Shown piece by piece: positions 6,858 through 12,040 of a stretch of 12,040 bases of DNA. The first letter of the stretch is position 1. Every line of letters starts with the position of its first letter. The stretch is from an uncultured Eubacteriales bacterium (GTDB taxonomy: Bacteria > Bacillota > Clostridia > Christensenellales > Borkfalkiaceae). The position numbers were made by a program, and so were the translations under genes. The notes under the pieces were generated by a model, which made no database searches, was not told where the DNA came from, and saw only the letters and a list, made by a program, of their open reading frames with translations. The DNA lies in assembly GCA_900548285.1 (NCBI GenBank), contig URKE01000052.1, positions 1 through 12,040 on the forward strand, given 5' to 3'.

Positions 6858-6938
6858 GTATTTATAGGCTCACCGACCGTTTAAAGTATTTATAGGCTCA
6901 CCGACTGTTTAAAGTATTTATAGGCTCACCGGCTGTCG
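6855..6938. repeat. Three 28-bp direct tandem repeats upstream of maf
   Basis: Units at 6855-6882, 6883-6910 and 6911-6938 abut without spacers. The shared part is AAAGTATTTATAGGCTCACC followed by a slightly variable G(A/G)C(C/T)GTTT; only a few bases differ. The array lies between the rnpB terminator and the maf promoter and is not translated in any supported frame. It could have arisen by slippage or could be a set of protein-binding sites. Nothing else in the window repeats this unit. Confidence 0.95.
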
Positions 6939-6954
6939 TTTGTCTTGTCATAAT

Positions 6955-6980
6955 AAAAAACCGCGGTTTGTTCCGCGGTT
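6955..6980 (-). terminator. Terminator of rnpB
   Basis: On the minus strand AACCGCGG, a 6-base loop and CCGCGGTT form a perfect 8-bp, GC-rich stem (6973-6980 with 6959-6966), followed by a T-run on the transcript (6955-6960) and more T/A. It starts 14 bases past the 3' end of the RNase P RNA and separates rnpB from maf. Confidence 0.92.
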
Positions 6981-6993
6981 CTGCTTAAAAAAA

Positions 6994-7337
6994 TATCGAG
7001 AAGGTCTGTAAGCCGAGTTCTGTCATTTAATACGGTTATCTATCTAGCCTTGTCGTTGCCGACAAGTTCAAGCGACGTTTTGCGGACAATCCCGACCGGC
7101 TGTCTTACGGATTGCCCCTATCTTGCTCCGGATGGGGTTTACACAGCGCGCCTCGTCTCCGAGTCGCCGGTGAGCTCTTACCTCGCCTTTTCATCCTTAC
7201 AAGGTTGCCCTTGCGGTTATTTTCTGTTGCACTTTCCTTAAAGTCACCTTCACCGTCCGTTAGGCGGCATCCTGCCGTGCGGAGCTCGGACTTTCCTCGT
7301 CAGATTTCTCTGCCGCAACCGTACAACCTTCTCGACG
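6994..7337 (-). ncRNA. rnpB: RNase P RNA, class-A-like
   Basis: This is the catalytic RNA that removes 5' leaders from precursor tRNAs. On the minus strand the universal 5' block GAGGAAAGTCCGAGCTCC (about 7281-7299) and 3' block ACAGAACTCGGCTTACAG (about 7006-7023) are present; together they form the P4 core. TCGAGAAGG at the 5' end (7327-7335) pairs with CCTTCTCGA at the 3' end (6996-7004) to make helix P1. Between them lie GGAAAGTGCAACAGAAA, AGAGCTCACCGGC, GTAAACCCC, CCGGAGCAAGATAGGGG and AGGCTAGAT, which resemble the Escherichia coli (ancestral, type A) molecule rather than the Bacillus type B. Length is about 340 bases. The ends are set by P1 and are uncertain by a few bases. Confidence 0.95.
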
Positions 7338-7344
7338 ATTATTG

Positions 7345-7373
7345 ATTATATCACATTTTTTTTCGATTGTCTA
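7345..7373 (-). promoter_or_regulatory. Promoter of rnpB
   Basis: On the minus strand TAGACA (7368-7373) and TATAAT (7345-7350) are spaced by 17 bases, with TG one base before the -10 (extended -10). The expected start is about 7 bases downstream, directly before helix P1. The stretch 7374-7465 between this promoter and prfA shows no convincing terminator for prfA, so some readthrough into rnpB is possible. Confidence 0.85.
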
Positions 7374-7465
7374 CTTTTTCTCTCGTGTTTGTTTTCCTCA
7401 TTCGCTGTTCAATATATGTCGAGTGCGACAAACATCCCGGCGAAAAAAAATATCCGGACTGAATT

Positions 7466-8536
7466 TTACTCTTCCTCGCCCGAAAGCCTTGCCTCTCTGT
7501 CCGCAATGGTAAGAGCCTCGACCATCTCGTCGATATCTCCGAGCAAAAACTCGTCGAGATTATAAGCCGTATAACCTATTCTGTGGTCGGTGATTCTTCC
7601 TTGCGGGAAGTTATACGTTCTTATTCTTTCCGAGCGATCGCCCGTACCGATCTGATTTTTTCGATTTTCTGCGTATTCGTTGCGATATTGCGTGTTGTAA
7701 TAATCGTAAAGTCTGCTCTTCATAACCTTCATGGCTTTTTCCCTGTTTTTGAGTTGGGATCTTTCGTCCTGACAAGTTACTACTATGCCGGTTGGCAGAT
7801 GAGTCATTCTGATGCACGATTCCGTTTTATTCACGTGTTGCCCGCCCGCGCCGCTCGAACGATAAGTGTCGATTTTTAAATCTTTTTCGTCTATATTGAT
7901 TTCGACGTCAACCGCCTCGGGCAAAACGGCGACCGTCACCGTGGACGTCTGAATTCTCCCCTGCGATTCCGTTTCCGGAACTCTCTGCACGCGATGAACG
8001 CCGCTCTCGAATTTAAGTTTACTGTACGCGCCCTTTCCGCTTATCGAAAAGACAACCTCTTTTATGCCGCCGAGTTCGGTTTCGTTTATGTCGATTTCTT
8101 CCGTTTTCCACCTGTTTCTGTCGGCATAACGCGAATACATACGATATAAATCGCTCGCAAAAAGCGCGGCTTCTTCGCCGCCCGCCCCGCTGCGGATTTC
8201 GACTATGACGTTTTTATCGTCGTCGGGATTTTTAGGCAATAAAAGAATTTTCAACTCGCCTTTTATCGCGGAAAGCCTTTTTTTGCAATCTTCGAGTTCC
8301 GACTCGAGTAGGTCCTTCATCTCCTTGTCGGATTCTGTTTTCAATTCCGATTCAAGAGTTGCGGATTCGTTTTCCGCGTTTTTGTATTCCGCGTATTTGT
8401 TCGCAGTTTCCTCTATATCCGACCTTTCTTTTGCGTACTTCTGCCACAAAGACATATCGGAAAGAGTTGCCCGGTCGGCTAAAAGTTCGCCGAGTTTTTC
8501 GTATCTCTGATATATTTCTTCAAGTTTCCGATTCAT
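7466..8536 (-). CDS. prfA: Peptide chain release factor 1
   Basis: The 356-residue factor recognises UAA and UAG in the ribosomal A site and triggers peptide release. The codon-recognition motif PET (187-189, in VQRVPETESQGR) is of the PxT type that marks RF1; RF2 would have SPF. The catalytic GGQ is at 231-233 in SSGAGGQHVNKT. The N-terminal region to about residue 100 is helical and charged, as usual for domain 1, and the length is normal. Gln233 is the substrate of PrmC, encoded immediately upstream; the two genes overlap as ATGA (8533-8536), implying coupled translation. Confidence 0.97.
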   Translation of the reverse strand: MNRKLEEIYQRYEKLGELLADRATLSDMSLWQKYAKERSDIEETANKYAEYKNAENESATLESELKTESDKEMKDLLESELEDCKKRLSAIKGELKILLLPKNPDDDKNVIVEIRSGAGGEEAALFASDLYRMYSRYADRNRWKTEEIDINETELGGIKEVVFSISGKGAYSKLKFESGVHRVQRVPETESQGRIQTSTVTVAVLPEAVDVEINIDEKDLKIDTYRSSGAGGQHVNKTESCIRMTHLPTGIVVTCQDERSQLKNREKAMKVMKSRLYDYYNTQYRNEYAENRKNQIGTGDRSERIRTYNFPQGRITDHRIGYTAYNLDEFLLGDIDEMVEALTIADREARLSGEEE

Positions 8537-10320
8537 TTAAGTTCCGCCCTGATGATTCTGTCCACGCCCGAAATATCCTTGATTATTTCCACGTTAAACT
8601 CTTCGTCAAGCATCTTTTTTACGTCGTTTGCCTGACCTGCTCCGACTTCGAGGAAAATCATTCCGCCGTCGTTAAGACGAGCCTTCGCGCCGGCGCATAT
8701 ACGTCTGTAAAAATCAAGCCCGTCCGCGCCGCCGTCGAGAGCAAGATGCGGCTCGTAGTTTTTAACAACGTCGTCAAGCTCGTCCATATCGCTTGTTTTT
8801 ATATACGGAGGATTCGATACGATTATATCGAATTTATCATCTATGTCGCCGTATAAGTCGATTAACTCGGTTTTTATATCGGCATCGAACAGTTTGAAAT
8901 TCTCTTTGGCGACTTCGAGCGCGCCCTCCGAAATATCCGTCGCCACAACTTTTGCGCCGCTCTTTTTGCTTATAACGAGAGCGATCGCGCCGCTGCCCGT
9001 GCATAAATCGAGAACGGTTTTATCGCGCGAGGCGACTTTCAGAACTTCGCTTACGAGTTCTTCCGTTTCGGGACGAGGGATTAAAACCCGCTCGTCTACC
9101 TTAATTTCGTAGCCGTAAAAATCACAATTGCCGAGAACGTAACAAAGCGGCTTGCCCGTGAGCCTTTGGGCGGCAAGCTCGTTGATTTTATCGATTTCGG
9201 ACGATCTGAGTTTTTTGTCGCCGCCGAGTTCGCTGCGTTTTATCCCCGAAACGATCGATACGATCCATTCCGCGTCCGATTCGTCTATCCCTGCGGCGGA
9301 AAAATCCTTTTTAAGTTTATCCGTCACGACGGAAACCTTTTCCGGGCAAACGAATTTGCACACGGGTTCGTCGGGATTTTCGTCCATTTTAAGCACCTTT
9401 TCAAACGCCGCGATCGCGACTTCCATCATTCCGTCGTCCGGCTCTTTCGTCGTGAGTTTCTGAAGAAGCAACCCGGGAAGTTTAAGCGGCAGAACGAGCG
9501 GACTGTCCGTTTTCGCAAGAAGTTTCAGAAGTTCGTAAGAAAGCCCCGCGATGAGCGGCAACAAAACCACGCGCGACAAAATTCTGAGCCATATGTTTTC
9601 GTTAATCTGCGGAAAAATCGCGCCGAAAACCGAATAGACGAGAATACTCACGATCATTACGAAAAACATAAACGTCGTGCCGCATCTGTCGTGTACTCTC
9701 CTGCATTTTTTTACGTTTTCGACGGTTAAGTCAAGCCCTTTTTCGTAGCAGGTTATCGTTTTATGCTCCGCGCCGTGATACATATACGTCCGTTTTATAT
9801 CTTTAAGGAGCGACGTGAACAGGATATAACCGATAAAAATCGCTATTCTTATAAGTCCTTCGATAAGGTTCCGAACCACTCTCAGGTCGGGGAAAGCCTT
9901 GCCGAAAAGATTTCCGAGAATCGTGGGCAGAATAAAGAAAAGCGCAATCGAAAACACAAGCCCGAGCGCGACGCCGAAAAACAAAACCACGTCCATAACG
10001 TCGATTTTGAAGGTTTTTGCGAGCCATTTTTCAAATTTTGAAGGCTCTTCTTCGTCGTCCCCGCCGTAAACTTCCGCGGAGCGCATCAGTATTTTCGTGC
10101 CGACGACGAGCGATGAAAAGAAATTCACCACGCCTCTTATTATCGGCAACTTTAAAAATTTATTCTGTTTTTCGGGCGGAGTTATCCGCTCGGCTTCTAT
10201 ACGAATCGTTCCGTCGGAATCTCTTACGGCGGTGGCGATGCCCGTTTTGCCGCGCATCATAACGCCCTCTAAAACCGCCTGCCCGCCGATAGAGGTTTTT
10301 TTAACTTTTTTTTCTTTCAT
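8533..10320 (-). CDS. prmC: DUF1385 (YqhQ-like) membrane domain fused to PrmC release-factor glutamine methyltransferase
   Basis: One uninterrupted 595-codon frame joins two proteins usually encoded separately. Residues 1-315 are DUF1385/YqhQ: GGQAVLEGVMMRG (12-24), YHGAEHKTI (181-189), RCGTTF (212-217) and KEPDDGMMEVAIAA (292-305), with membrane helices at about 107-138, 155-172, 215-236 and 246-268. The role of this domain is not established. Residues about 325-595 are PrmC, which N5-methylates the GGQ glutamine of release factors with SAM: PRPETEELV (415-423), DLCTGSGAIAL (438-448) and the catalytic NPPY (503-506). The N-terminal helical domain of PrmC is also present (about 325-395), so the methyltransferase is complete. 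In many Clostridia DUF1385, prmC and prfA are adjacent genes, so the fusion fits its setting. The ATG at 10320 has no clear Shine-Dalgarno. Met312 is a plausible internal start. Confidence 0.92.
   Translation of the reverse strand: MKEKKVKKTSIGGQAVLEGVMMRGKTGIATAVRDSDGTIRIEAERITPPEKQNKFLKLPIIRGVVNFFSSLVVGTKILMRSAEVYGGDDEEEPSKFEKWLAKTFKIDVMDVVLFFGVALGLVFSIALFFILPTILGNLFGKAFPDLRVVRNLIEGLIRIAIFIGYILFTSLLKDIKRTYMYHGAEHKTITCYEKGLDLTVENVKKCRRVHDRCGTTFMFFVMIVSILVYSVFGAIFPQINENIWLRILSRVVLLPLIAGLSYELLKLLAKTDSPLVLPLKLPGLLLQKLTTKEPDDGMMEVAIAAFEKVLKMDENPDEPVCKFVCPEKVSVVTDKLKKDFSAAGIDESDAEWIVSIVSGIKRSELGGDKKLRSSEIDKINELAAQRLTGKPLCYVLGNCDFYGYEIKVDERVLIPRPETEELVSEVLKVASRDKTVLDLCTGSGAIALVISKKSGAKVVATDISEGALEVAKENFKLFDADIKTELIDLYGDIDDKFDIIVSNPPYIKTSDMDELDDVVKNYEPHLALDGGADGLDFYRRICAGAKARLNDGGMIFLEVGAGQANDVKKMLDEEFNVEIIKDISGVDRIIRAELK
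9385..9399 (-). promoter_or_regulatory. Possible internal ribosome binding site and start for free PrmC
   Basis: On the minus strand AAGGTG (9394-9399) lies 6 bases before an in-frame ATG (9385-9387, Met312 of the fusion). It is placed exactly at the DUF1385/PrmC junction, and translation from it would give 284 residues, the normal length of stand-alone PrmC. It may be a relic of the gene boundary before fusion, or still active. The Shine-Dalgarno-like text also encodes Lys-Val, so chance is possible. Confidence 0.35.
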
Positions 10321-10339
10321 TATTTTTTACGCAATAAAC

Positions 10340-10357
10340 TTATAAATCCGATTATAA
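10340..10357 (-). promoter_or_regulatory. Dyad leader motif, copy C
   Basis: On the minus strand TTATAA, the loop TCGGAT and TTATAA form a 6-bp dyad. The core ATAATCGG plus TTATA matches copies A and B, with one extra base in the loop. Here the left arm overlaps the TATAAT -10 box of the DUF1385-prmC promoter, so a protein bound to it would block that promoter. Confidence 0.35.
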
Positions 10358-10378
10358 ACCCGTCATTCGGTTTAACAA
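10351..10378 (-). promoter_or_regulatory. Promoter of DUF1385-prmC and prfA
   Basis: On the minus strand TTGTTA (10373-10378) and TATAAT (10351-10356) are spaced by 16 bases. The start would be near 10344, giving a leader of about 24 bases with no visible Shine-Dalgarno before the ATG at 10320. Confidence 0.6.
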
Positions 10379-10392
10379 TTTATTCCCGGATA

Positions 10393-10424
10393 TAAAATTA
10401 GCCCTAAGGAATAAACCATAGGGC
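10393..10424 (-). terminator. Weak terminator after rpmE
   Basis: On the minus strand GCCCTA (10419-10424) pairs with TAGGGC (10401-10406); inside, GG and CC can pair past a T-T mismatch. The stem is followed by TAATTTTAT, a poor T-run. It lies between rpmE and the next promoter, so it probably attenuates rather than fully stops transcription into DUF1385-prmC. Confidence 0.5.
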
Positions 10425-10460
10425 AAAATTTCGTTGTTTTGCCTTTTGAAAGGCAAAAAA

Positions 10461-10664
10461 TTAAAGACCGAATCTTTTCTTGAATTTATCAACGCGTCCG
10501 CCTGTATCGACAAGTTTCTGCTTGCCGGTGAAGAACGGATGGCATTTACTGCAAATATCGACTTTGATAACGTCGACGTTCTTGGTCGTTCCCGTTTGGA
10601 ACGTTTCTCCGCAAGCGCACTGGACGGTGACAATTTTATATTTAGGATGAATATCCGCTTTCAT
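10461..10664 (-). CDS. rpmE: 50S ribosomal protein L31, zinc-binding form
   Basis: The protein of 67 residues starts MKADIHPKYK and carries the paired cysteines CAC (two residues apart) and CSKC of the zinc-containing L31 type (C+), with the family C-terminus DKFKKRFGL. L31 bridges the two ribosomal subunits. The frame stays open three codons further, to a GTG at 10673. That GTG lies within the AGAGGTG Shine-Dalgarno, so the ATG at 10664, 6 bases after AGGTG, is the better start. It is transcribed from a consensus promoter and precedes DUF1385-prmC and prfA on the same strand. Confidence 0.96.
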   Translation of the reverse strand: MKADIHPKYKIVTVQCACGETFQTGTTKNVDVIKVDICSKCHPFFTGKQKLVDTGGRVDKFKKRFGL

Positions 10665-10696
10665 ATTTTTCACCTCTCAATTGTTAATGCTACATT

Positions 10697-10725
10697 ATTA
10701 TATATTATTTTTACGGCTATGTCAA
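10697..10725 (-). promoter_or_regulatory. Promoter of rpmE
   Basis: On the minus strand a perfect TTGACA (10720-10725) and a perfect TATAAT (10697-10702) are separated by 17 bases. This is the strongest promoter in the window, as fits a ribosomal protein gene. It is divergent from the dehydrogenase promoter, whose -35 lies about 53 bases away. Confidence 0.93.
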
Positions 10726-10777
10726 ACGTTTAAATCGGAAAAGACCAAATTTTCTTAATTATTTTGACGGGTTTTAC

Positions 10778-10806
10778 TTGCAAAATAAAAAAGTTTACTA
10801 TATAAT
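10778..10806 (+). promoter_or_regulatory. Promoter of the dehydrogenase-like gene
   Basis: On the plus strand TTGCAA (10778-10783) and TATAAT (10801-10806) are separated by 17 bases. The start would be near 10813, leaving a leader of about 30 bases. This position rules out translation from the upstream in-frame TTG or ATG codons at 10778 and 10805, which fall within the promoter itself. Confidence 0.85.
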
Positions 10807-10815
10807 GAATAGAGT

Positions 10816-10830
10816 GGAACTATGCGTTCC
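10816..10830 (+). promoter_or_regulatory. Small hairpin at the 5' end of the dehydrogenase mRNA
   Basis: GGAAC, the loop TATGC and GTTCC form a 5-bp stem directly at the predicted 5' end of the transcript and end one base before GAAGGTGG, the ribosome binding site. It may stabilise the mRNA or affect initiation. With only five pairs it could be chance. Confidence 0.35.
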
Positions 10831-10843
10831 GAAGGTGGTATTA

Positions 10844-11869
10844 ATGAGAGGTTGGCAAATAACCGAACCGGGCAAAATCGGTGAAATCAATAAAATCGAA
10901 AGTTTAAGCGGGGTTGACAGCGTTAAAATCAAACTTACCCGCACGCTTATTACGGAAGAGGACATAGCGATTTTTGCGGGCGACGAAAAGTCGGTTAAAC
11001 TCCCGATTATTCCGGGCAGAGCCGCCGTCGGGCAAATCACGGAACTCGGGCAACCTTCGCCCTATCTCGGTAAGGGAACGAGGGTTTTCCTTTCTCCCGT
11101 TAAGCCCTGCGGCGAATGTTATCACTGCGCGAACGACAAGCACGGCAAATGTTATAACTTCAGCGTTGCGGGAAGAACGACGGACGGGTTTCTGAAAGAT
11201 TTCGTCGTTCTCGATTCGGATAACGTTTATCCGCTCCCCCAGAACGTCAAGGACGACGACGCCGTTTATATCGATTATATCATGCTCGCGATCTCCGCGA
11301 TCGACAAACTTCAGATCGAAAAAGGCGAACACGTTGCCGTTTTCGGCTCGTCGGTTTTAGGCTCGATAATCGCGCAACTCATCATTTATTATCAGGGCGT
11401 GCCTATTCTTATCGGCAACGACGAGAACGAACTTCTGCTTGCAAAAAAATCCGGCATTTATTACGCGATAAAAACCTCGCAGAAAACGGAAAAGGAAATT
11501 TCCTCGTTCACGAGCGGAAGAATGGCGGAAAAGGTCATTTATCTCACGCGTTCGGGAATCACCGTCGAATCCGCGCTGAAAGCCGCCGCGCCGTTTTCTA
11601 AGGTCGCGTTCGCCGGTTACTCTGCTCCGAATCTTAAAGTTCCGTTCGGGCTTGCGATGACGAAACAACTCACCAACATCTGCGTAACCAACGGTTACGG
11701 CAACGCCGAAGCCGCGATCAATATTTTATCTAACAAAGCGATCGACCTTTCCAACTACAAACTCCCCGTTATGAAGATGGAATCGATTGAAAAAGAGATG
11801 ACTGCAAGGCTCGAACTTTTCAACGAGAAAAAACTCGTGCCGGGGCTTCTCGTAAACATGCTCGGCTGA
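10844..11869 (+). CDS. Medium-chain dehydrogenase-like protein lacking the catalytic zinc site
   Basis: The 341-residue protein has the layout of zinc-dependent MDR alcohol/polyol dehydrogenases: an N-terminal GroES-like domain, then a Rossmann domain with VAVFGSSVLGSIIAQ (164-178). The structural-zinc lobe is intact, with cysteines at 89, 92, 95 and 103 in the usual 3-3-8 spacing. The catalytic zinc site appears lost: the usual ICGTD is ITEED (36-40), so Cys is Thr37, and the usual GHE is GRA (58-60), so His and Glu are Arg and Ala. The nucleotide loop is GSSVLG, not GxGxxG. It may be a zinc-independent reductase, a binding protein or a degenerate enzyme; the substrate is unknown. The ATG at 10844 is 6 bases after AAGGTGG. 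It stands alone between its own promoter and terminator. Confidence 0.8.
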   Translation: MRGWQITEPGKIGEINKIESLSGVDSVKIKLTRTLITEEDIAIFAGDEKSVKLPIIPGRAAVGQITELGQPSPYLGKGTRVFLSPVKPCGECYHCANDKHGKCYNFSVAGRTTDGFLKDFVVLDSDNVYPLPQNVKDDDAVYIDYIMLAISAIDKLQIEKGEHVAVFGSSVLGSIIAQLIIYYQGVPILIGNDENELLLAKKSGIYYAIKTSQKTEKEISSFTSGRMAEKVIYLTRSGITVESALKAAAPFSKVAFAGYSAPNLKVPFGLAMTKQLTNICVTNGYGNAEAAINILSNKAIDLSNYKLPVMKMESIEKEMTARLELFNEKKLVPGLLVNMLG

Positions 11870-11920
11870 CAAGCGCGACTTGCTCGGTCACATAGTAGCC
11901 ATACGGCTGTAACCGTAATT

Positions 11921-11946
11921 TTGATTTTAAAACTTGATTTTAAAAC
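11921..11946 (+). repeat. 13-bp tandem duplication before a terminator
   Basis: TTGATTTTAAAAC occurs twice without a gap (11921-11933 and 11934-11946). The second copy runs two bases into the terminator stem. It is probably a slippage product. Confidence 0.85.
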
Positions 11947-11976
11947 GGCGGAACGCTTGCGTTCCGCCGTACTTTT
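11945..11976 (+). terminator. Strong terminator after the dehydrogenase gene
   Basis: ACGGCGGAAC (11945-11954) and GTTCCGCCGT (11961-11970) form a perfect 10-bp stem around GCTTGC, followed by ACTTTTTAT. It lies 75 bases after the dehydrogenase stop. On the minus strand the stem is followed by GTTTTAAAATC after pairing, so it could also serve a minus-strand transcript entering from the right. Confidence 0.92.
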
Positions 11977-12040
11977 TATATATACTCCTTAATTGTAAAG
12001 GTAACGTCCACACGAGGAGAGCAAAGGGAAGGTGGTTGCA
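11977..12040. other. Unassigned right edge
   Basis: I recognise no gene here. On the minus strand all three frames stay open from the window edge to stops at about 11990 or further left, so the C-terminal end of a minus-strand gene that uses the terminator at 11945-11970 is possible. On the plus strand the text GAGGAGAGCAAAGGGAAGG is purine-rich but precedes no start codon inside the window. Confidence 0.3.

Noticed and set aside
6855..6938. The three regular 28-bp repeats as a CRISPR array
   Set aside because: The units abut directly with no unique spacers, and no cas gene is present.
7165..7180. Complementarity between the 28-bp repeat (GCCGGTGAGC) and GCTCACCGGC of RNase P RNA as antisense control
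   Set aside because: Only about 10 bases, within a conserved part of RNase P RNA, and the array lies beyond a strong terminator; chance is sufficient.
8851..8866. TATAAGTCGATTA inside prmC as a fourth copy of the dyad leader motif
   Set aside because: It lies within coding sequence (LIDLY) and lacks the full arm pairing and flanks; most likely coincidence.
9166..9729. A 187-codon plus-strand frame inside DUF1385-prmC
   Set aside because: It is antisense to a gene with clear domains on the other strand and has shadow-like arginine/phenylalanine composition.
10436..10460. TGCCTTT/AAAGGCA hairpin just after rpmE as its terminator
   Set aside because: The stem is strong but on the minus strand it is preceded by the T-run and followed by AAAACAACG, so it lacks a terminal U-tract; the weaker stem at 10401-10424 is better placed.
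10665..10673. GTG at 10673 as the start of L31
   Set aside because: The GTG lies inside the AGAGGTG ribosome binding site; the ATG at 10664 gives the normal L31 N-terminus MKADIHP.
10811..10843. AGAGTGGAAC followed by GTTCC, resembling part of a T-box antiterminator
   Set aside because: It begins at the predicted transcript start, so the long upstream specifier stem is absent; the ACCGCG half of the motif is missing and no terminator follows before the start codon.
11902..11917. TACGG/CCGTA hairpin as a first terminator after the dehydrogenase
   Set aside because: It has only five pairs and no clean U-run; the 10-bp stem at 11945-11970 is clearly the terminator.

Overview
The window looks like chromosomal DNA of an uncultured, low-to-mid GC member of the Clostridia, probably gut-associated. 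The evidence is the ylbJ-type sporulation membrane gene, the ylbH-ylbI-ylbJ (rsmD-coaD-ylbJ) neighbourhood, maf next to mreB, an rpmE / DUF1385 / prmC / prfA cluster, a QueH-type epoxyqueuosine reductase and a class-A-like RNase P RNA. The family-level placement is inference. I see no phage, IS, CRISPR or defence genes; this is mostly housekeeping DNA with several local oddities.

Layout. Bases 1-120 hold the edge of a leader and a bidirectional terminator. On the minus strand follow an orphan Wzz-like membrane protein (134-895) with its own promoter and the AAA+ ATPase RarA (965-2287). Divergent from rarA, on the plus strand, is ylbJ (2328-3398), whose stop overlaps the stop of the convergent coaD. 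A minus-strand operon queH-rsmD-coaD (5137 down to 3393) makes tRNA queuosine, 16S rRNA m2G966 and coenzyme A. Upstream of it lies maf-mreB-like (6798 down to 5192), transcribed from a near-consensus promoter. Bases 6799-7465 carry no protein gene. They hold three 28-bp tandem repeats, the rnpB terminator, RNase P RNA (about 7337 down to 6994) and its promoter.

Next comes a translation-termination block on the minus strand: rpmE (L31), a single 595-codon gene fusing the DUF1385/YqhQ membrane domain to the PrmC release-factor methyltransferase, and prfA (RF1), the substrate of PrmC, coupled by an ATGA overlap. Divergent from rpmE, on the plus strand, is a medium-chain dehydrogenase-like gene (10844-11869). 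It keeps the structural zinc cysteines but appears to lack the catalytic zinc ligands, and it ends at a strong terminator. The last 70 bases are unresolved.

For a second look: the DUF1385-PrmC fusion with a plausible internal start that would release free PrmC; a short dyad motif (ATAA, a TCGR-containing loop, TTAT) recurring at three minus-strand gene fronts; a 24-bp in-frame minisatellite extending the end of CoaD up to the ylbJ stop; the 28-bp repeat array abutting the maf promoter; and the degenerate dehydrogenase.
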